NCBI GenBank assembly: GCA_022818135.1
Contig: JAFMSR010000015.1
Coordinates: 1,347,000 to 1,410,999 of the forward strand
Reading direction: 5' to 3'
Source of the DNA: Saxidomus purpurata
Taxonomy: Eukaryota; Mollusca; Bivalvia; Venerida; Veneridae
Length of the DNA: 64,000 bases
The notes beneath the pieces were generated by a model that saw nothing but the letters and a program-made list of their open reading frames with translations, was not told where the DNA came from and ran no database searches. Position numbers and translations under genes: made by a program. Below, in pieces: positions 14,601 through 24,334 of the stretch; within the stretch, counting starts at the first letter, position 1, and each line of letters starts with the position of its first letter.

Positions 14601-17586
14601 AAACTAATTAGATATAGGTCGCGATTTTGTTTCTGTTGAATTTTAGTCATTCTTGATGCTAAATCGAGTTTATATCGTATCATTGTTTACGAAAACAAAC
14701 GTTGAAACATGGCTAAAATAGGAACTACTACTAGAAAAAGTTTTAGTGTTACCTAATATGGTCAAATGACCTGTGTAGTCAAAATACACAGAAGTCTTCT
14801 TGCATAATGTTAAACGTGCACACACATTGTATGGTGTGTGTAATCCCTGGTTTTTTTTTTTTTTCTCCCAGAAAAGAATTTATACTGGTGCGACAGTGAG
14901 TTGGATAAAATCGAAAGAATTGATACGCAGTCATTATCTACATTTATAATTTACAAGGAACGTGGTCTACGGCCTGTTGCCATAGAAATTGTTGCAGATA
15001 TTTTATACTTTGTGCCGAGAAAACAAAGGTAAGCAATGGTAAGCATAAACTTTAAAAGGCTAACAATAGTATTGAAGGGTTTTAACTAAAGATCCCTTCA
15101 TATCAATGACGAATTCTTGCTTAAAATTACAGATCTATATATATATGTGTTAAATTTATGTTCTATTCTAACATGACTCACGATTTTGTCTCTATATACA
15201 AAGAGTAGAAAAATTATGTTATATTAAACCATAAACAACGCGGGAACTGATATGCTGTAAACATGACGTCATATTGCGCCGCATGACGTTAAATGAGCGT
15301 TCGCGTAGAAAATAACGCTTTGCATTTATTCACCTTTTGTAATAGCTGGTCATGTTAGAATCGAAATAACATCCTTTTCAGCGTTGCTATCGTCTGATAA
15401 ACAATAATTTGTCGTACTGATGCGCAGTTATTAACCACTCAGGCCTCTGGCCTTCGTGGCTAATTACTGCGTATCAGTACTCCAAATCATTGTTTATTAA
15501 ACGATGAACACCGCTGGAACGGATGTTATTTCATAAGTATGTAATACTGACAAGTGTATGCATACTTATGACCAATAATATACATACATGTATACATAAT
15601 ACAAAGTAATAGTTTCAACTGTTGGAAAATGTAGGATTTCATCACTGTTCAGAATTCGCTAATTTTCTTTCAAGTCGGAAATGAGTCTCAAAATCATTTT
15701 CAAGAACAATTCCTTGCATTTAAAAACATTTTTAATAAATTGAGTGAAACCCCGTTTCAAAAGGTCTGAGGTGCATGCCGGGTATTGGCGTCCGTTGCGT
15801 TTACTCGATCATCTCCGGAATCATTCGAAATTTGACGTCACCGCAAAGTCGTCACAGTAGCCTGCCTCTATATCGGTTGTCTTACACAGGTTGGCGTTTG
15901 CCAGTGTCGTCATTTGATTATGTTCGATGCTCTTCTCGCTTGCGAAAGCATTAATGCTGAGTAATAATTATATTGTTTAGTCTGGTTTCTTTTTTCTTAT
16001 AGAAAGATCGTACAATTAAATAAAAACACTGGTTTAGATCAGACGGATGTTATTGAATCCCCTTTGTTTGGTTCTTTCAACAACTTTTTCTTCGCAAGGG
16101 ATGTTGCAGGTATTATAAGGCTACTGTTTTAAATTACTAATTTATTATTCTTTATTAATCAGAAACTAATAAATAAGATATAAACAAGTCAAAATTTACT
16201 TTGTTAGTAAGGTGCAAACAGAGTAATTACAAATATGTACATTATTTGAAATTTATTAATCGCAATTTCGTTCCTCAAAACTAACTCCGATTATTTACAC
16301 ATTCGGCCTATAAGCAAAGAGTTCCGGGTCAGAGTCTGCTTCTCAATCAGTGACATACATTCACTGTATATTTAGGTCATGGTGTGTGTGCAAATTGTAA
16401 CGGGGGATGCAGTAATCTTTGTCTGCCAATTGGAAAAAGCAAGAAGTGCGCATGCGCAGAGGATATCAGTCTAAAAGATGACGAATTCACATGCCAGTAC
16501 AGTAAGACAAATCTGTTTACTATTAGTAGTTCTGAATTTATTAATTTCGGCAATTTCATATTTCAGAATAAAACCTGTTCGAATAAAATTTTAACATGTT
16601 AAGATAAGTACATTTTCAAGATTTGATACTCATCGTTTAAACAATAAGATCAAAGTCATCGAATAGATACTTGTTTAAACTGGATAAACATCTGTCTGCC
16701 TGCATGGATACTTTGTACAAAATAAGCATTCCTAGATGATTTTCTTGATAATTTCCCCAGGAAGATCTCAGCTATATATCATTAATATAAAATACTTTAA
16801 AGTATATTTATTCAGCGTTTTTTTTAAACTTTGGTTCTCACAATATACTGATTATAACAAGCAGCTGATGTATGTCCACAAGAATCGTACACATTGAAAC
16901 CAGGTCTTGATTCCCTGACGGACTGCTGTCCTAACCTTCCCAATGCCGTGTGTAAACCATTTTGTCAGTCAGGGTATAATAGAAGGGCATCCGTTGTAAG
17001 GTGCAAGAATGGAGAGTGGAATGTCTCTTTGTCAAATGTTTGCGAAGGTTTGTTGTATTCAGTTCTTTTATTTTGAAATATTTACATGACAAGATCCATC
17101 ATTTGGACAATAAGCATAGTAAATTAAGCAAAACGTAACGTTTCTGACGTGCGAGTATGACGTCAAATGACGCCAGTATTACAAGAAACGTGTATTATAG
17201 AGTAACTATACTTCAATGACCGCTTTGGTGGTACCCATGGTCTTTTTATTTTCTTCAACTTACATTTTAAACACGATAGGAATTTCTGTAGTGTATTCTG
17301 AAAAAAAAAACTTTTCACAATGACTATAGTAGACGTAAATGCATTCTTCTTGTTCGCATCCCAAATTCAAATAAAACTAAGTATTCATTACGAAATAAAT
17401 GTTTCGATACAAGATTAGACCAGTAAAAATAACTTTCATCCTGAAATATGATTGCATGTTCTTCTTCATTCCAGCTCCAGAAGATAAACCCTTACCAATA
17501 GTTTACATTGCCGCGGGGGCTGGGGGAGGTACAGTCCTACTGGTTATAGTGGTTGTTGTAACCGTGTGTTTGTGTCGCCGAAAAAG
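2588..17586 (+). CDS. LRP-like single-pass receptor, partial (15 exons seen)
   Basis: Exons: 2588-2732, 3473-3591, 7399-7558, 9007-9144, 10745-10865, 11530-11686, 12893-13009, 13316-13543, 13895-14063, 14264-14391, 14872-15028, 16003-16109, 16376-16501, 16865-17047, 17475-17586. Every junction is AG/GT and every phase matches, giving about 722 residues with no stop. Domain order is beta-propeller, EGF, beta-propeller, EGF, CCP/sushi, transmembrane helix. Propeller-EGF pairs are the hallmark of the LDL-receptor-related family, which bind extracellular ligands at the cell surface for endocytosis or signalling. No LDL-receptor class A repeat is visible. The first exon enters in phase 1, so signal peptide and upstream exons lie before the window or were missed. 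The last exon ends in phase 2 four basic residues after the membrane span, so the cytoplasmic tail is unseen and may lie beyond the gap at 19777. The ligand and the exact LRP subtype are unknown. Confidence 0.85.
2701..3060 (+). repeat. Tandem duplication carrying exon 1's 3' end and splice donor (4 copies)
   Basis: Units start at 2701, 2814, 2909 and 3003. Each begins with GACATTATAACAGAA, runs through the last bases of exon 1 and its AACAAG|GTA donor, then a pyrimidine-rich stretch. Donor GTs lie at 2733, 2846, 2941 and 3035. Only the first keeps the frame open, because read-through meets a stop at 2821. Confidence 0.85.
3681..7186. mobile_element. 3.5 kb element with long terminal inverted repeats, ATCAT duplication
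   Basis: The ends match as inverted repeats starting CACTGCGGATGAACG, and homology continues inward in patches for about 500 bp (to about 4290 on the left and 6660 on the right). ATCAT flanks both ends (3676-3680 and 7187-7191). No transposase frame is seen, so it is non-autonomous. The interior holds a GT-rich microsatellite near 4592-4625 and diverged ~150-bp repeats with a GACCCCGTGACCTAG-like core (4710-4830, 6270-6520). It occupies most of LRP intron 2. Confidence 0.75.
3992..4090. mobile_element. 99-bp hairpin MITE nested in the left inverted repeat
   Basis: Perfect 23-nt arms (3992-4014 and 4068-4090, starting CCACAGGTGAGTGTAGCG) flank a 53-bp spacer. ATCTGA precedes and follows the element as a target duplication. 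It is inside the larger element, so it inserted later. Confidence 0.75.
7690..7860 (+). repeat. Short degenerate tandem repeat (unit like ATGTTACACAGAAAA)
   Basis: About ten imperfect units of 15-18 bp with a TTACACAGAAAA core, in LRP intron 3. No coding potential. Confidence 0.7.
8083..8683. repeat. Dispersed repeat with ~150-bp tandem units
   Basis: After a CCGTCCGTCTGTCC run there are three related units, each with TAGCTATAACTT, a CTTCATCAAACTTTCAAATTG-like stretch, a GCCGCCAAATTT core and GACAGAGTTATGCCC. It appears inserted in another repeat, since ATATGGCGGATAAG occurs on both sides (7986 and 8689). It lies in LRP intron 3. No protein coded. Confidence 0.6.
9434..10251. mobile_element. 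TIR-bounded element with a minisatellite core
   Basis: Inverted ends of about 45 bp contain ACATCACAGAGATAAGCTCC on the left and its near complement on the right. Inside is a second inverted pair, TATGGAACGCCATGA (about 9638-9652) against TCATGGCGTTCC (about 10003-10014). Between those lies a degenerate ~24-bp tandem repeat built on TTATATGCGGTAGATATT. Two related blocks with CCTATAACCGGCTTACAG flank the core. It sits in LRP intron 4. Confidence 0.65.
11798..12171 (-). mobile_element. TTAA-flanked MITE, full copy
   Basis: Flanked by TTAA, with one end AGGGACATACCCTATA and the other AGAGGCACTCCCTACATCT (read inward). Other copies: 46017-46342, truncated 45014-45150, fragment 18128-18172, and a partial copy at the window end. 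A TTAA target is typical of piggyBac-type transposition, so a piggyBac-driven MITE is inferred. It sits in LRP intron 6. Confidence 0.65.
12893..13009 (+). CDS. LRP-like gene exon 7: EGF-like domain 1
   Basis: A phase 1-1 exon of 39 residues with the spacing C-x6-C-x3-C-x7-C-x-C-x12-C and the motif ENGGCEHICLP. This is the EGF module that follows each propeller in LRP proteins. Cysteines and the NGGC turn are intact. The symmetrical phase is usual for shuffled extracellular modules. Confidence 0.88.
13316..16109 (+). CDS. LRP-like gene exons 8-12: second beta-propeller
   Basis: Five exons total 789 nt, about 263 residues, one propeller. Exon 8 carries ALTFDPSRNEVIWVDAD, a clear blade. Exon 11 carries NLYWCDSELDKIERID, the closest match to the canonical YWTD blade in the gene, preceded by the end of exon 10 (PEDIAFDLNDG). 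The phases 1-1, 1-2, 2-1, 1-2, 2-1 fit both neighbours. This propeller is more conserved than the first, which supports the family assignment. Confidence 0.85.
15363..15533. mobile_element. Hairpin MITE in LRP intron 11
   Basis: The two halves are imperfect inverted copies meeting near 15450 at CAGGCCTCTGGCC; the outer ends are GAAATAACATCC and GGATGTTATTTC. There is no internal frame. The target duplication is not clear. Confidence 0.65.
16376..16501 (+). CDS. LRP-like gene exon 13: EGF-like domain 2
   Basis: A phase 1-1 exon of 42 residues with CNGGCSNLCLP and a CACAED turn, closing at a sixth cysteine. It caps the second propeller exactly as exon 7 caps the first, giving two propeller-EGF units. 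Confidence 0.87.
16865..17047 (+). CDS. LRP-like gene exon 14: CCP/sushi-like domain
   Basis: A phase 1-1 exon of 61 residues with cysteine spacing and the C-x2-GY, VVRC, NGEW and final VC features of a complement-control (sushi) module. It has an extra CC pair near its centre, so disulphide pairing may differ from the four-cysteine standard. A sushi module between the last EGF and the membrane is not part of the usual vertebrate LRP plan. Confidence 0.75.
17475..17586 (+). CDS. LRP-like gene exon 15: transmembrane segment
   Basis: Starts with a short acidic stalk (APEDKPLP), then a Gly-rich and Val-rich hydrophobic run of about 24 residues ending in CLCRRKR, a type I stop-transfer sequence. 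The donor is AG|GTGTGT at 17587. If the intron is retained the frame stays open to a stop at about 17776, adding roughly 63 hydrophobic residues. I treat that as intron sequence. Confidence 0.82.
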
Positions 17587-17859
17587 GTGTGTGTTATCAG
17601 AATACATGTGTTATACGTCTAGTTGTTTCTTTCTTATATGGGGTCTAACACTCGTTTTCAAAATCTTTAGTGATGTACATGCTGATATGTTAACTAACTA
17701 TCGTTCCTGGAAATGGCTAGCTCTAAACGCGTTAATAATTTTCCTAAACGCTTATATTTTTCTCAAGAAACTATAAACTTCCTCACATAATTTTGTTTGC
17801 CGGAGTTCAACCCCGTTTCAACCGTATTTCAGTCATTTTACAGGCGAATAATTTACCTA

Positions 17860-18000
17860 ATTGTCCCTTTCACTAGGACAGACGAGTTGTAGAACCGTAT
17901 CCGCCTGCTTTCTCACATACAACCAATCAGAGTTACAGTGATTTTCAATCAGCAACTCTAACCACTCGGCTACTGTACTCTGTGGTTTTACTCGAACACA
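17860..18000 (-). mobile_element. Degraded tRNA-derived SINE
   Basis: On the minus strand, 17973-17953 reads GTAGCCGAGTGGTTAGAGTTG, an excellent tRNA-like A box of the Ser/Leu type. A weak B-box region follows about 40 nt later. The full cloverleaf is not formed, so this is a SINE head, not a tRNA gene. Confidence 0.55.
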
Positions 18001-18169
18001 TAACCCTCGATAAATGAGAAGTATATGTGATAACAATTCAGCCACTTTACCACCTAACCAAGGAGAGTTTTCACTAGCTAGTGAGGCACCATGAAAACTG
18101 CGTTACTTTTACTCCGAACAAGAATTTAAAGGGGCACTCCCTACATCTTTCAGATTATATTCTCGAAAC

Positions 18170-19470
18170 CAGGCATGGGGTCAATTACATTGAAATGTAA
18201 TTAATAAAATTTCAATTACATTAAGAAAGTCTTCAATTCAATTACAATTACCATTGCACATGTAGTACTTTCAACTTCGAAATAAATTTAAAAACATAAA
18301 GTAATTTGTAATTTAATTAATTACATTTTTTGTAATTGTAATTTAGTTGATTGTAAAAGTGTAAAATGTAGAAGGAAAACAAGAGCTGACCCTCACAAGT
18401 GACCCTCACGAGCTGCCCCCGACAGAGGTGTCTCACAGTCTTTGTCCTCTCCATGTGCTCACTAAATGTGCTATGTAATTTTAAAATCATGCATGACAGA
18501 GTTACCAAGCATACAGTATTCCATTACTTTTAAACACTAAGTGTGACCTTGACCTTTGAGGTAGGAACGTGGGTCTTGCAAGTGACACATTGTCTTGATG
18601 TGCTAGTCATTTGTGCCAAGGTATTTTAAAATCCTTCAATGCATGACAAAGTTACAGTCCGGACACGAATGTGTGCATTTATGCATATATAGAGGAATGC
18701 ATTACCTTCAAACTCTAAGTGTGACCTTGACCTTTGAGGTAAGGACATGGGTCTTGCACGCGACACGTCGTCTTGATGTGCTAGACATTTGTGCCAAGTT
18801 ATTTTAAAATCCTTCAATGCATGACAAAGTTACAGTCCGGACACGAATGTGTGCATATATGCATATATAGATGAATTCATAACCTTCAAACTCTTAAGTG
18901 TGACCTTGACCTTTGAGGTAGGGACGTGGGTCTTGCCAGCAACACGTCGTCTTGATGTGCTAGACATTTATGCTAAGTAATTTTTAAATGCTTCCATGCA
19001 TGACAAAGTTACAGTCCGGACACGAATGTGTGCATATATAGATGAATTCATTACCTTCAAACTTTTAGTGTGACCGTGACCTTTGAGGTAGGGACGTTGG
19101 GCTTGCACACGACACGTCGTCTTGATGTGCTAGACATTTGTGCCAATGTATTTTAAAATCCTTCAATGCATGACAAAGTTACAGTCCGGACACGAATGTG
19201 TAAGTGGGGACGCACAGACGAACGGACGGACGTACTTACCAGATGGACTTTGTGAGGTTATCACTTTGATCTTTCTTTGATCTTTTTTAATCCCACAATG
19301 AAATTATTTAACCCCACGATACCATTTTTAACCCCATAATGACGGAATAAACTCAAATATGCTAAGTTACTGGGCATGTATGGACAGAGGGTCAGACGGA
19401 CAGTGCGATTTGAATATGCCACCCTTTGGGGGCATAAAATCGGGCCCGGAAAATGTATTCTTTATATCCG
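18170..19470. repeat. AT-rich repeat and ~179-bp tandem array
   Basis: 18180-18360 is an AT-rich repeat of AATTACA/TGTAATT motifs. From about 18380 to 19205 a tandem array follows; its GTGTGACCTTGACCTTTGAGG marker starts at 18541, 18719, 18898 and 19068 (periods 178, 179, 170). The last unit lacks a TGCATATA duplication present in the others. The array ends in a GACGGACGGACG stretch. No coding frame. Confidence 0.8.
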
Positions 19471-19776
19471 GAATTTCGGCATATCTATAATCGTTGTATA
19501 CGTTGTTTACTATATTAACGCTATAGACACGTGGTCAACTGAATTGGGTGGCCCACGTCGTGGGCAGGCACTAACTTACTAAAAACATAACTTTATAAAA
19601 ATGGTCCCAGTTTTGCTGGCATTCATGCTGTGGGGCATTAACTTGATAAAGCAACATTTTCTTCTAGTTTTAAAGTAAATACGCTCCTTGGTTTATCATT
19701 GACACAGGTACAGCTTCATAGCAAACATCAATTTTGTTCTCACCAAAATGAAGATTAACTCCCTTGTTTACCTGTC

Positions 19777-20276
19777 NNNNNNNNNNNNNNNNNNNNNNNN
19801 NNNNNNNNNNNNNNNNNNNNNNNNNNNNNNNNNNNNNNNNNNNNNNNNNNNNNNNNNNNNNNNNNNNNNNNNNNNNNNNNNNNNNNNNNNNNNNNNNNNN
19901 NNNNNNNNNNNNNNNNNNNNNNNNNNNNNNNNNNNNNNNNNNNNNNNNNNNNNNNNNNNNNNNNNNNNNNNNNNNNNNNNNNNNNNNNNNNNNNNNNNNN
20001 NNNNNNNNNNNNNNNNNNNNNNNNNNNNNNNNNNNNNNNNNNNNNNNNNNNNNNNNNNNNNNNNNNNNNNNNNNNNNNNNNNNNNNNNNNNNNNNNNNNN
20101 NNNNNNNNNNNNNNNNNNNNNNNNNNNNNNNNNNNNNNNNNNNNNNNNNNNNNNNNNNNNNNNNNNNNNNNNNNNNNNNNNNNNNNNNNNNNNNNNNNNN
20201 NNNNNNNNNNNNNNNNNNNNNNNNNNNNNNNNNNNNNNNNNNNNNNNNNNNNNNNNNNNNNNNNNNNNNNNNNNNN
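19777..20276. other. Assembly gap of 500 N
   Basis: Exactly 500 undetermined bases, a conventional placeholder, so the true distance is unknown. The cytoplasmic exon(s) of the LRP-like receptor could be hidden here. Confidence 0.98.
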
Positions 20277-20366
20277 AACGTGAGTATGATGGGCGGATAA
20301 GAAATTACAAACTACGATATTACTTTTACACGTAAATGGGGAATTGACTTATAACTTTTGAAAATA

Positions 20367-20598
20367 CACTCAACAGGTTTAGAAACGCAAAGATTTCCCC
20401 TGTTGAACATTTCTGTTTGAATGACGCTATTGTTTTTATTTCTATTTAAGTCATTTTTTGCGATAAATTTTTGAAACATTTACTAGAATTCAATTTTATA
20501 TTGTTTTTGTTGTGAATGACATTTGAAAAAATTTGAAACACGTTAACATTGTTAAAATGAATATTTTGCCACTTTTGCGTTTCTAAACCTGTTTAGTG
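20367..20598. mobile_element. TA-flanked MITE with ~24-bp inverted ends
   Basis: CACTCAACAGGTTTAGAAAC on the left is matched by the inverted CCTGTTTAGTG end on the right, with TA on both sides. This suggests a Tc1/mariner-type non-autonomous element. No frame inside. Confidence 0.7.
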
Positions 20599-20879
20599 TA
20601 CATGAGGTATTGTCATCAACTAAGCGCTGTGTCGCTGTCTTGGATAAGTAGTTTTTAGGGCCAATTATCTCCTTAGATATCAATATGTTGCTCTGAAAAG
20701 TGAGAGAACTTGCTTGTATTTTGTGGGTGTTTAATAGCAAACACATGTGACCTTCTACTCAGAGGGTTACATGTAAACTATTGATTTTGTTAGGTAGTGG
20801 GCCAAACTTGTTATGTTAAAGCTATAATACTGCTCAAAATAACCAGAAAGTACGGTCAAGGAAAGCTCTTAACAACATG

Positions 20880-21863
20880 AACAAGAGCTGTCAGAAGGAC
20901 AGCGCGCTCGACTTTTTTAGTGCTTGCCTATAAAACAAAACTTTGACAGTTAAGGGCACACAAGACTTTAACTAGGAATTTCTAAGTACAAATCAAGAAA
21001 CATTTTCACAGAGTTATCTTCTCTTGCTTACAGATAGGTCTCATGATGGCACATAAGAACTCCAACTTCCAAAGTAATATCTCAAATGGTTAAGTCAACA
21101 AGTGGACAAGAATGAAAATTTTAACTGAAATTCTAAGTCAAAAAGGGCCATAATTCAAATAAAATCCTTGACAGAATTACCTTCTCCTGCCCATGTTTTT
21201 GGATCATGATAGTAAACAAGTATTCCAACTTTCAAATTAATATCTCAAACAGTTCAGTCAAAAAGTGGACTGGTACGAAAAACTTAACCAAGATTCTAAG
21301 TCGATAAAAGGCCTTAATTTTTAAAACAAATCCCTGACAGAGTTACCTTCTCTTGCGTACAGATGGGGGTAATGATGTGAAATAGCATTAAAAGTTTCAA
21401 AGCAATATCTCAAAGGGTTAAGGCAATAAGTGGATTTTACCCATATTCAATGTATTTTCTAAGTAAAAAAGGGGCATAATTCTGTCGAAAACCTTGACAG
21501 AGTTATGTCCTCTTGTCTGTTGATGAAGGTCGTGATGGTAAACAAGTATGGTTAGTTTCAAAGCAATACCTCCAATGGTTTTGAAATAAAGTGAGGTGGT
21601 ACAAAAAACTTAACCAAGCTCAATACACTTTTTAAGTAAAAAAAGGGCCATAATTCTGTCAAAAACCTTGACAGAGTTATGTACTCTTGTCTGTAGATGG
21701 AGGTTATGATGGTAAACAAGTATGGTAAGTTTCAAAGCCATACCTCTAATACTTCTGAAATAAAGTGGGGTGGTACGAAAAACTTAACCAAGGTGTGACG
21801 CCAACGCCGACGCCGACGCCGGGGCGAGTAGGATAGCTCCCCTTTTCATAGAAAAGTCGAGCT
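20880..21863. repeat. Dispersed ~980-bp repeat with internal tandem units
   Basis: Begins near AGCTGTCAGAAGGACAGCGC and ends at GAAAAGTCGAGC, complementary to an early GCTCGACTTTT. Internal units of about 130-170 bp carry CCTTGACAGAGTTA and GGGCCATAATTC. Near the 3' end there is a GACGCCGACGCCGG run. Non-coding, and of a type seen widely in bivalve genomes. Confidence 0.6.
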
Positions 21864-23332
21864 AAAAATGTGTAGAAAATTAAAAGAAAATAAGTTATGC
21901 TCAACCATTTCTTTCTTTAGTACATGAAAATCATTTTATGACCAGGCGAGTCTTAAAGATTTGAATGGACGAGCGGATGTATTCTGTTTAAATTATCAAC
22001 GAAGTACATCTGAAAAATATGTGAATCTTTGAGATACCCCCTCCGACATGCATCAAATAACATTAACATTAGTCTAAAAATATTTGCTGTAGCTCTTCTG
22101 TTACTGTATATAAAATACATGATGACTATCAATAACATTCAATAATATTTAATTATTTAACTAACTTAGAGTAGAATGTATATTAAATATACATATACAA
22201 TATATAATGTTCTGATACATAAAGGCATACGCTAAGTAAACTAGCCAAACGCTACGCTCCATACCAGACGACATATACAATGTCTCCTACTCGGAGGTTG
22301 TAAGCCTTATTGATCACAATTTTTAAAAACATCCTTTTTTAAAGAAATAGATATGAATGGGCTAATTAAGGCTGAGCTTAGATACAATTGAACGATACTG
22401 GTATTATATAAGTAGTACATATTACTACTGAGCATATAGCTGAATCCAGTCAACGGTCAAAAAACTGTTAATGACTGAGTCACACAGAGTTTGAAGTTTA
22501 ATAGACAAACAGGGGGTTCACTATTTAATGTCACTACCCTCAGCAGCATCTGTATATTGTTTTAGCAAATAGTTTTGTAAACTCAGTGATTTGCATGCTA
22601 AAGTATGTCCAGTAAGTTTGAAGGTTTATATATATACACTGTTCCTTTATGAAAGGGTTGTCAATCTTCTTTTATTTCACAGCCAATCAGGGTAACTGTG
22701 TTTAAAGAACTAGAGTGATGCGGGTTGTCTCACATGTAACACGCAAACCTCTTAGCAAACAAATAAACTAGAAACAGAGCTTAAAACATATCAGACTAGA
22801 ACTAGCTCTTTGATCTAAAATTCCCCGCTCTGGCGCATAAATTCAAATTCAAAACTCAAGGAGGAGGTCCCTCCACAAACTAAATATGCTACATGCTACA
22901 CGAAATTTAAATAATGGACATGTCTAAATTCAAAGGGGAATAACTCTGCAAGATTTTCATGGATATACACAAAAATGCTGTCATGCACATCTACTATTCC
23001 TGGTTACTATTTGGCAATTCTTTGAAGACTGAAGGAGGAGTTCGCTGAACGAACTACATGGACATTTAACAATAGAAAACTTTTAGTTCAAAGGGGCATA
23101 ACTCTGCTACACCTTGATGGATACTTGTGAAAAGTGTGTCTCTTGCACATCTACTACTTATATGTTTGCAAATATTCATTGCAATCCGGGAGTATATGCG
23201 GGAGTATAAAAAATGTTAGGTAACATAAAGCAACATTAAATCTCCGATTGCTTCATATGTACTATTTTAGTCATAGTTCATGTTATTGTGTGGCCTTCTG
23301 GTGTAACTTTTAAACTGCTTCCAAAGCGACAG
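21864..23332. other. Non-coding region downstream of the K+ channel gene
   Basis: No exon recognised. 22855-23000 and 23025-23170 are diverged copies of a ~170-bp repeat containing CAAAGGGG(A/C)ATAACTCTGC. The stretch just below 23333 would hold the channel gene's 3' UTR on the minus strand; I could not fix its end. Confidence 0.5.
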
Positions 23333-24334
23333 CTAGATGTTTTGACCAACGGGAGAAGATGATATAAGAGGGCGATATTCTTCAACATTTTTGTATTCAT
23401 GCGCAACACCATGACATGTAGTCCGATGTTGCGTCTGTTTCGAACATTCCATGAAATTTTTAACCAATACAGATACAACAAGACCAATCATGACCAAACC
23501 GAAGAGTGCAGTGAAAGCACTAAATATTCTCCCTGCTGGCGTGATTGCACGCATGTCCCCGTAACCCACTGTTGTGAGAGTTATAATGGCCCAGTAGCAA
23601 GCTTCTGGAATACTTCGGAAATGAGAGTATTCTGTAGAACTACTTCCTGTTTCTATAAAGAAACAGACCGACCCAGATGCGAGAGTGCCAATAGCTATGA
23701 GACTTGAAACGAACACCATTTCTCCAGCACTTGCTTTAAACGCACTAACAAAAACATCTGTATTCAGTGGTGTTTTGAAATGTTTGAGAACCCTCAAAGC
23801 ACGCAGAATCCGAAAAACTCCTAAGATTTTGATCATTGTAACATTGAGATCAACAAATACGCTTAGTATCACCAAGGCATAGTCAGGCAGAATAGCCAAG
23901 AAATCTATCACTCCAAGAAAAGAAAATAGAAACTGAATTCTGTTCGGGGCCACTACGACACGGATGATGTATTCTACTGTGAAAAATAAGTTGATTGCTA
24001 AAGCAATAATGTAAACCGAAATGTGGTTGTCTATTGGTGAATCTGATTCCAAAGTATCATTTTCCTCAAAGTAAACGTCTGATGTGTCATTACCGGAAAC
24101 GTTTAAAATTTCGTCATTTCTCTTGTGGCGGAACAGTGAAGTAGTCTCGAAGACCATTATATACACGGACACAAATATTAAGAAATACGCAAACGCTGCG
24201 TAAAGTTTTGCGGGCATGGAAGTTGCAGGTTCGCTTAGAATATTCCATATCTTCATACGGTAGGTCTCCGTGTTACTTACTATCATCGTCTCCGCGGGAA
24301 ATGCAACTGTACTGCCAGAGTTAACAACATTTTG
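23333..24334 (-). CDS. K+ channel exon 4: six-transmembrane core and C-terminus
   Basis: A single 1002-nt exon starting right after CTTTCAG encodes residues 122-454 and ends in TAG. S4 reads MIKILGVFRILRALRVLKHFK, with basic residues at every third position except one filled by Gly. Selectivity-filter DNA is at 23555-23572. The cytoplasmic C-terminus is short, about 40 residues, and ends SSPVGQNI. Upstream in-frame codons to 24403 belong to the intron. Confidence 0.9.
   Translation of the reverse strand, partial: QNVVNSGSTVAFPAETMIVSNTETYRMKIWNILSEPATSMPAKLYAAFAYFLIFVSVYIMVFETTSLFRHKRNDEILNVSGNDTSDVYFEENDTLESDSPIDNHISVYIIALAINLFFTVEYIIRVVVAPNRIQFLFSFLGVIDFLAILPDYALVILSVFVDLNVTMIKILGVFRILRALRVLKHFKTPLNTDVFVSAFKASAGEMVFVSSLIAIGTLASGSVCFFIETGSSSTEYSHFRSIPEACYWAIITLTTVGYGDMRAITPAGRIFSAFTALFGLVMIGLVVSVLVKNFMECSKQTQHRTTCHGVAHEYKNVEEYRPLISSSPVGQNI

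Noticed and set aside
17399..17776. 125-codon frame covering the transmembrane exon
   Set aside because: Only 17475-17586 is supported; the rest is intron on both sides, with splice sites in phase with neighbours.
19748..20335. Frames spanning the N run
   Set aside because: They consist of undetermined bases.
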